In this document: positions 32,850-42,228 of the stretch, piece after piece
Position numbering within the stretch: the stretch's first letter is position 1
Layout: every line of letters begins with the position of its first letter
Assembly (NCBI GenBank): GCA_002869885.2
Contig: NEWR02000009.1
Location: 136,170 to 200,169 of the forward strand
Origin: Nitrospira sp. CG24C
GTDB taxonomy: Bacteria; Nitrospirota; Nitrospiria; Nitrospirales; Nitrospiraceae
DNA length: 64,000 nt
Direction of reading: 5' to 3'
Program-made: the position numbers and the translations under genes
Notes under the pieces: model-generated
What the model saw: only the letters and a program-made list of their open reading frames with translations
What the model was told of the DNA's origin: nothing
Databases searched by the model: none

Positions 32850-35126
32850 GTGCGAGACTATCCACGTCAGCGAGTCATTCGAAACCTATTCCTTGCCACC
32901 GCTATTGGTTTCTGTGGGTTTACGCTGCTTCCCACCCAGGCATTTTCCAGCCCAGCCTCTCCGTTGATACTGGGTGATGGTGATATTTGCGAGAGGATGG
33001 AAGATTGCTTTCAAGCTGCCGCACTGCCCAAGGAACGGTTTAGTAAGGCCCTCAATAAAGAGCAAGTTTTGTTGCTCAAGCTGGAGCGGTTGCAACGGCT
33101 GATGGCGCGATTTCCCGCCACAGTCTGGGCCAAACGTGCCGGTGCATTGTCAGGAGTGTTGCTCATTGAACGGAATCCCACCGCGGCAATTCAATTTCTT
33201 CGCACGGCACAGCAAGACTTTCCGGTCTTGGATGACTATATACGATTCTGGATGGGGGAGGCGCTGCTGAATCTCAGAGAGGCTAAAAAGGCGGCGGAGA
33301 TGTTTGCAAGTATTCCACAAGTGGTGCCTGATTCCTATCTGCTGACGAAGGCTGCGTATCGAGCAGGGGAAGCGTGGTATCAAGCGTCGAGTTGTCCGGA
33401 AGCGACAGCATGGTTCGCAAAAGCGATGGAACTGAATGATAAGGAGCTGGGGGGAGCCCAGGCGCTTCTTCGGCGGGGCGACTGCCAACTGCGAAGCAAC
33501 AATATCTCGGAGGGTCGTGAGACTCTGATGCAGCTCTGGGTTCGGTTTTCCTACAGTGCTGAAGCGAAAGAAGCCGAAGCACTATTGAACTCGAATCTTG
33601 GTGGCGCACCCTGGGTGGTTCAGTCGAGCGATCGGCTGGCTCGGGCTCAGGCATATCTTGGGCAATCCTTCCATGCTGAGGCAATCGAAGAACTCCGAAA
33701 GTTTCTCGTGGCTGATCCCCAGTCGCCTCGCCGCGCTGATGCGAAGCTGAAGCTCGGCATTGCGCAGGTACGGCTGAAACAATATGACCAAGCGCGCGAG
33801 ACGTTTCGTGCCCTGGTGAAAGAGGGGGGACTGGAGTCCCAGGAAGGGTCGGTCTGGCTTGCCCGCACCTATCTTCGGCAAGGGCAAGGTGACAAGCTAT
33901 TGGATCTCGCCCGCACGACTCAGACATCTTCGCTCTCTACGGAGCAGAAGGGCCAGATCACCTTGTTCGCTGGGATGTGGTTGGAAGATCAGAGCCGGTT
34001 TGACGAGGCAATAATACGGTACCGACAAGTGGCAAAGGTCGGTGAGCCGGCGTCTCAGCGAGCCGAGGCACGGTGGCGCGCGGGCTGGGTCCATTACCGC
34101 TTGGCACAGTATCGCGAGGCTGGTGATGAGCTGCGTCAACTTGCCGGTCAGCACGACAGCGACTTTGAGCCACAGGCGCTCTATTGGATGGGCCGCGCGG
34201 CTGAATTGAGCCAGCAGCCTCATGCTCACGATGTATATCTTCAACTCTGTCAACGATACGTCCATACCTATTATTGCCAGCTGGCTCGCGAACGGAGCGA
34301 TATTCCGCTGGCGGAGCCCTCTGCATCAGAACCGATGTTGGCGACTGCCCCGGTGAATGGAGGATTGCCTGGGAAGGGTGGGACTACACGCTTGGTGCCT
34401 GCCAGGGCCGAAATCGAACAGCAGTCGGCATACCATCGGGCCATTGAGCTTAAGACGCTGGGGTTGGACTTGGACGCTACGCGTGAGTTAGCAGGGTTGA
34501 CCGATCGCTATAGTCGAGACCCCGACGCGCTCATGGCGCTTGCAACGATGTTGAGCGAGATGGGCGCCTACCACCATGCGCTTCGACTTGCGAGGGCTAG
34601 GTTCCGAGATAAATTGGAGCGAACCGGCGGTATGGTCGATCCGTCGTTGTGGAAGGCGGCCTATCCGACAGGTCTCCTTCCCACGATCAAGGGCCAGGGG
34701 GCGAGCGGTGTTGATCCCTATCTCGTGGCAGCGATTATTCGAGAGGAGAGTCAGTACGATTGGCAGGCTGTATCACGGGTCGGTGCGATCGGCCTAATGC
34801 AGGTAATGCCGGGAACTGCCAATAATGTCGCGCAGCGACTTGGACTTCCCGCGGTCGGACGGGATGACCTGTTCGATCAAGAGACCAATATTCGGATCGG
34901 CGTCCACTACGTCGGACAGTTACTCGAACAATTTTCCGGGAACGTCGCGCTGACCATTGCCTCATACAATGCTGGGCCATTAGTTGTAGCAAGCTGGATG
35001 GCACAGCACCCTGGACGAAGTCAGGATGAGTTTGTCGAACTGATCCCGTATCAGGAGACGCGGCAGTATGTGAAGCGCGTATTGCGAAGTTACCGAGAAT
35101 ACATACGGCTAGACAAAGCCTCCTGA
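32850..35126 (+). CDS. slt: Soluble lytic murein transglycosylase with TPR superhelix
   Basis: A 758-residue periplasmic enzyme. After a signal peptide (about 1-33) come roughly 550 residues of TPR-like helical repeats, the U-shaped Slt70 arrangement, then an SLT domain with the catalytic glutamate near 632 (IREESQYDW), GLMQVMPGTA and ASYNAGP. It cuts peptidoglycan between MurNAc and GlcNAc, leaving 1,6-anhydro ends. The GTG at 32850 has GAGGGAG eight bases upstream and begins a proper signal sequence; the TTG at 32790 adds a cysteine- and arginine-rich stretch that is not signal-like. Confidence 0.9.
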   Translation: MRDYPRQRVIRNLFLATAIGFCGFTLLPTQAFSSPASPLILGDGDICERMEDCFQAAALPKERFSKALNKEQVLLLKLERLQRLMARFPATVWAKRAGALSGVLLIERNPTAAIQFLRTAQQDFPVLDDYIRFWMGEALLNLREAKKAAEMFASIPQVVPDSYLLTKAAYRAGEAWYQASSCPEATAWFAKAMELNDKELGGAQALLRRGDCQLRSNNISEGRETLMQLWVRFSYSAEAKEAEALLNSNLGGAPWVVQSSDRLARAQAYLGQSFHAEAIEELRKFLVADPQSPRRADAKLKLGIAQVRLKQYDQARETFRALVKEGGLESQEGSVWLARTYLRQGQGDKLLDLARTTQTSSLSTEQKGQITLFAGMWLEDQSRFDEAIIRYRQVAKVGEPASQRAEARWRAGWVHYRLAQYREAGDELRQLAGQHDSDFEPQALYWMGRAAELSQQPHAHDVYLQLCQRYVHTYYCQLARERSDIPLAEPSASEPMLATAPVNGGLPGKGGTTRLVPARAEIEQQSAYHRAIELKTLGLDLDATRELAGLTDRYSRDPDALMALATMLSEMGAYHHALRLARARFRDKLERTGGMVDPSLWKAAYPTGLLPTIKGQGASGVDPYLVAAIIREESQYDWQAVSRVGAIGLMQVMPGTANNVAQRLGLPAVGRDDLFDQETNIRIGVHYVGQLLEQFSGNVALTIASYNAGPLVVASWMAQHPGRSQDEFVELIPYQETRQYVKRVLRSYREYIRLDKAS

Positions 35127-35208
35127 TGCCCATTTCTTGACAAGATCTAGACAAGTTTCTATATTGAGCCACAACCTGTAGGGGATTCTTAAGGAAGAGA
35201 GTGGGGGA

Positions 35209-35463
35209 ATGGCACTCGATCGAATGGATGCGCTTGAAAGCCGTATTAGAGATTTGGTTAAGCTTGTTCAAGAGTTGAAGAAAAAGAATGCAATGGTTGA
35301 AGAGGAATTAAGGGCCGTTCGACAGCGACTTGTGGAGAAAGATGATTCAAATCGACGGTGGGAACAAGAGCGTGTCGATATCAAGTCTCGTATAGAAAAG
35401 GTTCTCGGCGACATCGAGTTGTTGGAGTGTCTTGAAGAACGTAAGGAGGTGGCTCTTGACTAA
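35209..35463 (+). CDS. Short coiled-coil protein, ZapB-like
   Basis: An 84-residue protein that is almost wholly predicted coiled coil (heptads from about 5 to 75, LESRIRDLVKLVQELKKKN). Size, helix content and position directly ahead of zapA fit a ZapB-like cell division factor, but coiled coils carry little family signal, so this rests on context. AGTGGGGGA precedes the ATG. Its stop codon overlaps the zapA start by eight bases, suggesting coupled translation. Confidence 0.75.
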   Translation: MALDRMDALESRIRDLVKLVQELKKKNAMVEEELRAVRQRLVEKDDSNRRWEQERVDIKSRIEKVLGDIELLECLEERKEVALD

Positions 35464-35752
35464 GACTATTGACGTAGAAATCTATGGCCAAAGATATGCG
35501 ATTCGCGGCGAAGCGGACGAAGCTGATGTCCGGCGGCTCGCGAGCTTTGTAGATGGCCAGATGCGCCATCTCGCGGAAGGGATGAATACGACAACCCCCT
35601 CCAAGCTCGCCGTGCTGACTGCTCTCAATTTGGCCCATCAGTTGTTCGAGCTGGAACGGAAGCGTGCTCAAGGTGAGGCGGATGTCGAGCGGCGGATGAA
35701 GTCGCTTATGGAATCGATCGAGGAGCAGGTTCCGGTCTCGCTCTTTCGCTAG
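35456..35752 (+). CDS. zapA: Cell division protein ZapA
   Basis: A 98-residue ZapA-family protein: an N-terminal VEIYGQRYAIRGEADEADVRRLASFVD globular head and a C-terminal coiled coil (about 55-95). ZapA cross-links FtsZ filaments at the division site. The start is TTG at 35456: AAGGAGG (35443-35449) lies six bases upstream, and family members begin at just this point. A TTG further upstream would leave the Shine-Dalgarno inside the gene. Confidence 0.88.
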   Translation: MTKTIDVEIYGQRYAIRGEADEADVRRLASFVDGQMRHLAEGMNTTTPSKLAVLTALNLAHQLFELERKRAQGEADVERRMKSLMESIEEQVPVSLFR

Positions 35753-35762
35753 ATTCAACTTG

Positions 35763-36190
35763 CAAAGGGCGGCCCTCTTTGTTATCGTGGCCATGTGTGT
35801 CGGGACGTAGTGGATTCTACCATTGGGATACGAATAGGTCACGATCGAACCGGTTCAAGAATCCGGGGATATGACTCAGTCACTGCGGAATGGATGTGAG
35901 TTTTTGATGCTGGCGAAATTACGGCAGTTAGAATGTGCACAAGGGTTCGTCCACCTCAGGTATAACCTCTTGGAGATGTTGGGCAAGGTCATGGAGTTCA
36001 TGCTGCCGTCAGGGAGTACGATTTTCGGAAACGGCCAAACGCTGGTTCCGGTTCGCACGCTGAATCCTCTCATGCAGATGGGAGCCCGACGTAGATGGAC
36101 ATCGTGGAATCTGTCCTGCACGGGACGTACTCGTTATCTCAATCCAGCAAGGCATCCATCTCCGTGGAGTCCATTCTCGGACTAAGTCTG
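35763..36190. other. Long untranslated gap downstream of zapA, possible structured RNA
   Basis: About 580 bases separate zapA from rny. I find no convincing gene; short frames here lack protein-like composition. Structured words occur: a CAAAG/CTTTG hairpin at 35763-35781, and CGAACCGG (near 35848) complementary to CCGGTTCG (near 36047). Many bacteria encode 6S RNA right after zapA, so this is a plausible place for it, but I could not build the 6S fold by eye. Confidence 0.25.
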
Positions 36191-36279
36191 TAGCTCTCGG
36201 TTCTGGCCGTTTTCTTCATCCCATATCTTCCACGCCGTTCCCTTCTCATTATCAGACCGTCGAATAACCTTGTATCAAG

Positions 36280-36311
36280 CGAGGCTGAGAAGCATGATTC
36301 TTCTCGCCTCG
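36280..36311 (+). promoter_or_regulatory. Strong hairpin in the rny leader
   Basis: CGAGGC-T-GAGAAG and CTTCTC-GCCTCG pair over 12 bases with one bulged T, ending about 22 bases before the RNase Y start codon; a purine-rich GGGGGGAG ribosome site follows. It could protect the transcript, terminate upstream transcription, or be cut as autoregulation. Confidence 0.5.
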
Positions 36312-36333
36312 AGACTGTAAGGGGGGAGTCCCA

Positions 36334-37902
36334 ATGTCAACCTCAATTATTGCTTATCTGTTGACAGGACTTGTAGGAGGACTGCTCGGAATCGGTCTTT
36401 TTGAGCTGATTCGCCGCTCATCGGGAGCCACGAAAAAGGCACAGGAAGAGGAGCAGGCTCGCCAGGCTATACAGAATGCTCAACGGGAGTCGGAGAACAT
36501 CGTTAAAGAAGCGAAACTGGAAGCGAAAGACCTTCTGTTGCGATCGAAAGAGGAACTTGAGAAGGAACAGAAGGCCAAGATGGCCGAGTTTGCGAATGTC
36601 GAAAAACGTTTGCTTCAGCGGGATGAGACCATCGAGAAACGGGTCAGTGTAATAGACAAGCGGGATAGCGAGGTCCAGAAGCGAGATATGGAGCTGGCGA
36701 AGCGGGAAGAGAAGTTGGTGGGCAAGGAAGCCGCTTGTACTCGAGTGGAAAAGGAGCATCGTGAGGCATTAGAGCGCGTTGCGGGGATCACGGCCGACGA
36801 GGCGAAGAAACAGCTTATTCAGGAAATGGAAAGCCAGGCGCGGCTTGAGGCCGCTGGACATTCCAAGCGGACGATAGAAGAGGCGAGGGAGAATGCGGAG
36901 CGGGAAGCACGCGAGATCATTACTAATTCGATTCAACGGGTGGTGCGCGATTACGTTTCTGAATCCACTATTTCTGTCGTGCCGATTCCGAACGACGCGA
37001 TGAAGGGACGGATCATCGGGCGGGAGGGGCGCAACATCCGCGCGATTGAAGCCGCAACCGGAATCGACTTGATTATCGATGAGACACCTGAAGCCGTCAT
37101 CGTGTCGGGCTTTGACCCGCTGCGCCGAGAAATCGCCAAGGTTTCGCTCGAACGGTTGATGCATGACGGCCGTATCCATCCGACGCGAATCGAGGAGATC
37201 GTCGAAAAAGTCAAAGTTGACATTGATAAGCTTATGTATGACGAGGCCGAAAAAATCATCTTTGAGTTGGGGCTTTCGGATTTTCACCCGGAGTTGATCA
37301 AGGTGCTCGGTCGGCTCAAGTATCGGACCAGCTATGGCCAAAATAATCTCTATCATTCGCGTGAAGCCGCGTACATCTGCGGCATCATGGCTTCGGAGCT
37401 CGGCCTCGACGTGAAGTTAGCAAGGCGGGGTGCACTCCTGCACGATATCGGGAAAGCCGTCAGCCACGAAGAGGAAGGCCCGCATGCCATGCTGGGCGCT
37501 GAGATTGCCAAGAAGTACGGCGAGAGCGAGAAAATTGTGAATGCCATTGCAGGGCATCACGAACAAGTAGAGCCAATCTGCCCAGAATCGGTGCTGGTCG
37601 CTGCGGCTGAAGCGTTGTCTGCAGCCAGGCCTGGGGCGAGGCGGGAGGCCTTGGAGACCTATGTGAAGCGGCTGGAGAAACTAGAGTCGCTGGCTACGAC
37701 CATCAAGGGAGTGCAGAAGGCCTATGCCATTCAAGCAGGCCGAGAAATCCGCGTCATCGTCCGACAGGAAGACATTACCGATGCTGAGTCGTTCCAACTG
37801 TCTCGGGATTTGGCGAAGAAGATTGAGCAGGAGCTGACCTATCCCGGTACGATTAGAGTGACCGTGATTCGTGAGAGCCGGTATGTGGAGTACGCCAAGT
37901 GA
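36334..37902 (+). CDS. rny: Ribonuclease Y
   Basis: A 522-residue endoribonuclease: one N-terminal membrane helix (about 5-25), a long coiled coil (about 30-200), a KH RNA-binding domain (GRIIGREGRNIRAIE, ~226-240) and an HD phosphodiesterase domain with the catalytic LLHDIGK pair at about 369-370 and GHHEQVEP (~409). It starts mRNA decay at the inner face of the membrane. A GGGGGGAG site precedes the ATG. The stop codon overlaps the YmdB start (GTGA). Confidence 0.96.
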   Translation: MSTSIIAYLLTGLVGGLLGIGLFELIRRSSGATKKAQEEEQARQAIQNAQRESENIVKEAKLEAKDLLLRSKEELEKEQKAKMAEFANVEKRLLQRDETIEKRVSVIDKRDSEVQKRDMELAKREEKLVGKEAACTRVEKEHREALERVAGITADEAKKQLIQEMESQARLEAAGHSKRTIEEARENAEREAREIITNSIQRVVRDYVSESTISVVPIPNDAMKGRIIGREGRNIRAIEAATGIDLIIDETPEAVIVSGFDPLRREIAKVSLERLMHDGRIHPTRIEEIVEKVKVDIDKLMYDEAEKIIFELGLSDFHPELIKVLGRLKYRTSYGQNNLYHSREAAYICGIMASELGLDVKLARRGALLHDIGKAVSHEEEGPHAMLGAEIAKKYGESEKIVNAIAGHHEQVEPICPESVLVAAAEALSAARPGARREALETYVKRLEKLESLATTIKGVQKAYAIQAGREIRVIVRQEDITDAESFQLSRDLAKKIEQELTYPGTIRVTVIRESRYVEYAK

Positions 37903-38678
37903 AGGTTCTCTTCATCGGCGATATCTTTGGAGAGCCTGGACGCCGTGCGCTGGCTCGGGCTGTTCCGAGGCTGGTGGCTCAGCGGCAAATCGACATCGTG
38001 ATCGGGAATGGAGAGAATGCAGCCGGTGGGTTTGGCATCACACCGGAGTTGGCAGAAGAATTATTCGATCTCGGGCTCGCGGTGATTACAACCGGAAACC
38101 ATGCCTGGGATAAGAAGGAAATTCTCGACTACTTTCCCCGTGAGCCACGACTACTTCGTCCAGCCAATTATCCGAGCGGTGTGCCGGGCCATGGCAGTGT
38201 GGTGGTCGAGTCGGCAGGTGGGGAGCAACTTGGCGTTCTCCAGCTCATGGGGCGGGCGTACATGCCGACATTGGACTGTCCGTTCCAGGTGGCAAAAAAA
38301 GAGTTGGCCGCGTTGAAGAAGCGAACGGTTGCTGTGATTGTTGATATGCATGCGGAGGCAACATCAGAAAAAATGGCGATGGGGCACTATCTGGACGGAG
38401 AGGTTGTCGCCGTAGTCGGAACCCATACGCATGTGCAAACGGCCGATGATCAGATTCTTCCAAAGGGGACCGCATATCTGACGGATATTGGGATGACCGG
38501 TCCACTCCACTCCGTCATCGGAGTGAAGAAAGAGTTGGCGATCGAAAAGTTTCTGACTGGGATGCCACGTCGCTTTGAAGTGGCGTCGGGTCCCTCCGTC
38601 TTTTGCGCCGTGCTGCTCGAACTTGATGCGCGTCTTGGCAAGGCGTTGTCGATCGAACGAATTCGTATCATCGATTAA
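37899..38678 (+). CDS. ymdB: YmdB-type metallophosphoesterase (TIGR00282 family)
   Basis: A 259-residue dinuclear-metal phosphodiesterase. Metal-binding blocks are all visible: GDIFGEPGR (D8), GNGENAAGG (~36-44), TGNHAWDK (~65-72), DMHAEATSEK (~149-158) and GTHTHVQTAD (~174-183). Relatives hydrolyse 2',3'-cyclic nucleotides and affect RNase Y-linked RNA pools. It starts at GTG within the rny stop (4-base overlap), so the two are translationally coupled. Confidence 0.93.
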   Translation: MKVLFIGDIFGEPGRRALARAVPRLVAQRQIDIVIGNGENAAGGFGITPELAEELFDLGLAVITTGNHAWDKKEILDYFPREPRLLRPANYPSGVPGHGSVVVESAGGEQLGVLQLMGRAYMPTLDCPFQVAKKELAALKKRTVAVIVDMHAEATSEKMAMGHYLDGEVVAVVGTHTHVQTADDQILPKGTAYLTDIGMTGPLHSVIGVKKELAIEKFLTGMPRRFEVASGPSVFCAVLLELDARLGKALSIERIRIID

Positions 38679-38690
38679 AGGAGACTCACC

Positions 38691-40073
38691 ACGAGCCTTC
38701 CCAGTTTTCCCGACCTCTTCTCTTCAGCCCCTCCCCCGAAACGAATATTCACTGTTTCGGAGTTAACGGGGTTGCTTCGCACCTCAATCGAAGAACAATT
38801 CTCCGACATTTACCTGGAGGGTGAGCTCTCCAATCTCCGCGTTCCTGGATCGGGACACGTCTATTGCACGCTCAAGGACAAGACAAGTCAGATTCGGGCG
38901 GTGCTGTTCCGCTCTGCAGCTGTACGATTGCGCTTCGCTTTGCAAGAGGGGATGCAGGTGATCGTGCGAGGGAGGCTTACGGTCTACGAGCTGCGAGGAG
39001 AGTATCAGATTGTGCTGGATGCGGTGGAGCCGAAAGGAGTCGGCGCATTACAGCTTGCATTTGAGCAATTAAAGGAACGATTGGCGTCGGAGGGACTGTT
39101 CGGTCAGGACAGAAAGAAATCGATCCCGGCATTTCCTCGGACTGTGGGCGTAGTGACGTCACTGACCGGAGCAGCCATTCGCGATATCTTGGCAGTTCTT
39201 CGGCGGCGCTGGCCGACGATTCATATTCTAATTGCCCCGGTTCAAGTCCAGGGAGAGAGTGCCGGGCGTCAAATCGCTGAGGCGCTGGCTCATTTGAATG
39301 ACTGGGGTTCGGTGGATGTCATCATTGTTGGGCGAGGCGGAGGATCGTTGGAGGATCTCTGGAGTTTCAACGAAGAAATCGTGGTGCGTGCTATTGCTGC
39401 ATCCCATGTCCCGGTGGTGTCGGCGGTTGGGCATGAAATCGATGTGACGCTTGCTGATTTCGTCGCAGATTTCCGTGCTCCGACGCCCTCGGCAGCAGCG
39501 GAGGCTGTGGTTCCGGTGTTGGCCGAGGTTGTGGAACGATTGCGGGAGCTGACGGTCCGTACGGGGCAGGTGATGCTCCGGCATTGTGCCTTCGAACGGC
39601 AGCGTCTGGATGCCGGCATTCGAGGGGTGAAGGATGTACGCTTCCGCCTCCAGGAAGCGGCACAACAGACGGACGATATGGTCGATCGATTGCGAGAAAT
39701 GGTCCAACAACTGCTTACGTCCGGGCGTGAACGGGTTCACGAGGCGCGCCGCGATCTATCTGGTCTCAACCCTATGCTCGCGATCAAGCAAGGCCTGGCG
39801 ACAGTCCCGCAATACTCGAAGCGTCTTGAAGGGCAGATGGGAGTCATGTTGGCGCAGCATCGTCACCGGATCTATGCGACGCTGGCACAGCTCAATACTC
39901 TGAGTCCCTTGGCGATTCTTGGACGTGGCTACAGTATTCTTCAAACGGTACCGGCTGGCCAGATTCTCCATCGAGCGAACGACGTGGAAGTCGGACAGGA
40001 GTTGGAAGCTCAATTGGCAAGCGGGCGACTGAGTTGCACTGTCACGCGGGTGTTTAATGATTCCTCAGTTTAA
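38691..40073 (+). CDS. xseA: Exodeoxyribonuclease VII large subunit, apparent ACG start
   Basis: A 460-residue XseA with the N-terminal OB fold (IFTVSELTGLLRTSIEEQF..VEGELSN type), the catalytic region with GRGGGSLEDLWSFNEE (~210-225) and DxRAPTPSAAAE (~263-274), and a C-terminal coiled coil. It degrades single-stranded DNA together with XseB. Conserved sequence runs upstream of the first usable canonical codon (TTG 38772). The only well-placed codon is ACG at 38691, seven bases after AAAGGAG (38677-38683); no ATG, GTG or TTG lies in frame between the ymdB stop and 38772. I therefore place the start at ACG. Confidence 0.85.
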   Translation, partial: TSLPSFPDLFSSAPPPKRIFTVSELTGLLRTSIEEQFSDIYLEGELSNLRVPGSGHVYCTLKDKTSQIRAVLFRSAAVRLRFALQEGMQVIVRGRLTVYELRGEYQIVLDAVEPKGVGALQLAFEQLKERLASEGLFGQDRKKSIPAFPRTVGVVTSLTGAAIRDILAVLRRRWPTIHILIAPVQVQGESAGRQIAEALAHLNDWGSVDVIIVGRGGGSLEDLWSFNEEIVVRAIAASHVPVVSAVGHEIDVTLADFVADFRAPTPSAAAEAVVPVLAEVVERLRELTVRTGQVMLRHCAFERQRLDAGIRGVKDVRFRLQEAAQQTDDMVDRLREMVQQLLTSGRERVHEARRDLSGLNPMLAIKQGLATVPQYSKRLEGQMGVMLAQHRHRIYATLAQLNTLSPLAILGRGYSILQTVPAGQILHRANDVEVGQELEAQLASGRLSCTVTRVFNDSSV

Positions 40074-40130
40074 AATCGTTGTGTGGTTGAGTATAATGGG
40101 CTTTCATTCCCTTAAGAAACGAGGCGTGTT

Positions 40131-40379
40131 GTGGCAGCAGTGAAATTTGAACAGGCAATGGCCCGGCTGGAAGCCATCGTTGGTGAGTTGGAAAAAAGCG
40201 ATCTTCCTCTAGACGAATCGCTTAGGATATTCGAGGAGGGGATTCGCCTGTCTAAGAATTGTCTCAAGATTTTAGAAGAAGCCGAACATAAAGTAGAAGT
40301 GCTCGTGCAAGATAAGAACGGCAAGAAACGAATTCACGCCTACTCTTCAGACAACGAAGCCGACGAACCATCATCCTAG
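40131..40379 (+). CDS. xseB: Exodeoxyribonuclease VII small subunit
   Basis: An 82-residue helical protein with the family pattern FEQAMARLEAIVGELEKSDLPLDESLRIFEEG and a charged tail. XseB forms the multimeric partner of XseA. The start is GTG at 40131 (GAGGCG upstream); family members begin about here. It lies 57 bases after xseA. Confidence 0.93.
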   Translation: MAAVKFEQAMARLEAIVGELEKSDLPLDESLRIFEEGIRLSKNCLKILEEAEHKVEVLVQDKNGKKRIHAYSSDNEADEPSS

Positions 40380-40430
40380 TCTTGGCTTCTGTCTCCATCC
40401 ATGCCCCGATGAGTGGATTTCCTAGTCAAT

Positions 40431-41189
40431 ATGTCCTCCCCCTCGCGTATTCACAAAGAACGGCTAGATCGTGTGCTTATGGTTCGGGGCTTGGTGCCCA
40501 GTCGGGAAGCTGCGGCCAGAACGGTCTTGGCTGGTGGAGTATTGGTCGATGGGATCATGGTGGATAAGCCCGCGAAGTTGGTGCCGCTGGATGCGCGGAT
40601 CGAGATCGTCCAGCCAGCCTTGTTTGTCAGCCGATCGGGCGACAAATTGGCTGCGGCGCTTGATGCCTTTCGTATTGACCCGAAAGGAACAATTGGTTTG
40701 GACGTCGGGTGTTCGACCGGCGGATTCACCGACTGTTTACTACAGCGGGGAGCTACCCGCATTTATGCCATCGACGTGGGGTATGGACAATTTGAATGGA
40801 GGCTCCGTAAAGATTCGCGTGTTGTCTTGCTCGAACGGACCAACATTCGGTATGTTGACCGTACAACGGTTCCTGAACCGATCGACCTGGCGGTGATCGA
40901 TGTGTCTTTTATTTCTCTGACGCTGGTGTTGCCTTCGGTCATCCACCTACTCAATAGCTCCGCAGTGGTCGTGGTATTAGTGAAGCCACAGTTTGAAGTC
41001 GGTAAGGGGCAGGTGGGGAGAGGGGGAATCGTGCGAGATGATGCGCAACGTGAGGCGGTGACTGAGAAGGTCATTGCCTGTGCCGCTCAGTTGGGGCTTC
41101 AGCTGAAAGGCGTGCTCGACTCTCCAGTCGTAGGGCGAAAAGGGAATCGGGAGATTCTTGTTGGTTTTGCACGCGCAAGAACAAGTTGA
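40431..41189 (+). CDS. tlyA: TlyA-family rRNA methyltransferase/hemolysin
   Basis: A 252-residue protein with an N-terminal S4 RNA-binding domain (RLDRVLMVRGLVPSREAAARTVLAGGVLVDG) and an FtsJ-like methyltransferase domain whose SAM motif is LDVGCSTGGFTD (~89-100). TlyA 2'-O-methylates 16S C1409 and/or 23S C1920. The ATG at 40431 leaves a short leader before the S4 domain, as usual; a GTG at 40413 is also in frame. No clear ribosome site; it is 51 bases after xseB. Confidence 0.92.
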   Translation: MSSPSRIHKERLDRVLMVRGLVPSREAAARTVLAGGVLVDGIMVDKPAKLVPLDARIEIVQPALFVSRSGDKLAAALDAFRIDPKGTIGLDVGCSTGGFTDCLLQRGATRIYAIDVGYGQFEWRLRKDSRVVLLERTNIRYVDRTTVPEPIDLAVIDVSFISLTLVLPSVIHLLNSSAVVVVLVKPQFEVGKGQVGRGGIVRDDAQREAVTEKVIACAAQLGLQLKGVLDSPVVGRKGNREILVGFARARTS

Positions 41190-41243
41190 TTTGATAGGAG
41201 TTGGGCAGATGATGTCACAGATTCATATGCGATGGGGGCATGC

Positions 41244-42167
41244 ATGAAGGTACTCGTGACCGGAGGCGCCGGTTTTATCGGGTCTCATTTGGTCGATCGT
41301 CTTGTCCAGGAAGGGCACGAGGTTGTTGTCGTGGACAATCTGTCCACGGGGAAGCGGCGAAACCTCAATCGCGCCGCTCGTTTTTGCAAGCTAGATATTC
41401 AGAGTTGGCGGCTTGAACGGGTGTTTCGTAACGAACGGCCCAATATTGTCATGCATCTTGCTGCACAGATGGACGTTCGAAAATCTGTGGATGATCCAAT
41501 TTTTGATGCTCAGGTGAATGTCCTTGGGATGTTGAATGTATTGCAGCAAGCGGTCAGGCATGGTGTCCGTAAGGTGGTATTCTCTTCTTCCGGTGGAGCC
41601 ATCTACGGCGAGCAGGAGATCTACCCTGCCCCAGAGTCTCATGTCATGCGGCCTCTATCGCCCTACGGCATCAGCAAGCTGTGCGGGGAGCAGTATCTAT
41701 CTTACTATCAACGGGTCAGCGGACTTCAAATGGTGAATTTGCGTTATGCCAATGTGTATGGCCCACGTCAGGATCCAGATGGAGAGGCCGGCGTGGTCGC
41801 GATCTTTATTCAGAAGCTGTTGAATAACGAGCAAGCGATCGTCAATGGCAATGGACGGCAAACGCGAGATTTCGTCTATGTCGAAGATGTCGTTGAGGCA
41901 AATCTTGCGGTGATGGGGCAGGAAACACAAGGGACGTATAATGTTGGAACGGGGGAAGAAACCTCAATCAACGATTTGCTCAGGATTTTGATCTCTCACA
42001 CAAATTCGACATGCAAGGAAGTTCATGGGCCAGCCAAAAGTGGCGAACAGGTACGGAGCGTGATTGATTCGGGCAAGCTCCGTCAAGAATTGTCCTGGGA
42101 GCCAAGGACCGAACTCAGTGAAGGGCTCAAACGTACCGTCGATTATTTCCGTGAGCGCATGGGGTAG
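41244..42167 (+). CDS. NAD-dependent sugar-nucleotide epimerase/dehydratase (GalE-like)
   Basis: A 307-residue extended short-chain dehydrogenase/reductase. The NAD-binding GGAGFIGSH is at 7-15, the catalytic YGIS-K motif (SPYGISKLCGEQY) near 144-156, and serine-rich FSSSGGAIYGE (~114-124). The size and motifs fit UDP-glucose 4-epimerases; the exact sugar cannot be told. I use the ATG at 41244, since the Rossmann fold begins at once and GGGGG lies upstream. Confidence 0.88.
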   Translation: MKVLVTGGAGFIGSHLVDRLVQEGHEVVVVDNLSTGKRRNLNRAARFCKLDIQSWRLERVFRNERPNIVMHLAAQMDVRKSVDDPIFDAQVNVLGMLNVLQQAVRHGVRKVVFSSSGGAIYGEQEIYPAPESHVMRPLSPYGISKLCGEQYLSYYQRVSGLQMVNLRYANVYGPRQDPDGEAGVVAIFIQKLLNNEQAIVNGNGRQTRDFVYVEDVVEANLAVMGQETQGTYNVGTGEETSINDLLRILISHTNSTCKEVHGPAKSGEQVRSVIDSGKLRQELSWEPRTELSEGLKRTVDYFRERMG

Positions 42168-42228
42168 AATCAACTGTGTCGTTCAGGTAGGAGGAAGAGC
42201 CTGTGCTCGCGGGCCTTGGTGGGGCTGG

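Noticed and set aside
35750..35950. 6S RNA right after zapA
   Set aside because: Position is suggestive, but I could not find a closing stem and central bubble with the right spacing, so it is only noted as a possibility.
35871..36185. 104-codon plus-strand frame between zapA and rny
   Set aside because: No ribosome site, no protein-like composition and no recognisable motif; treated as part of the untranslated gap.
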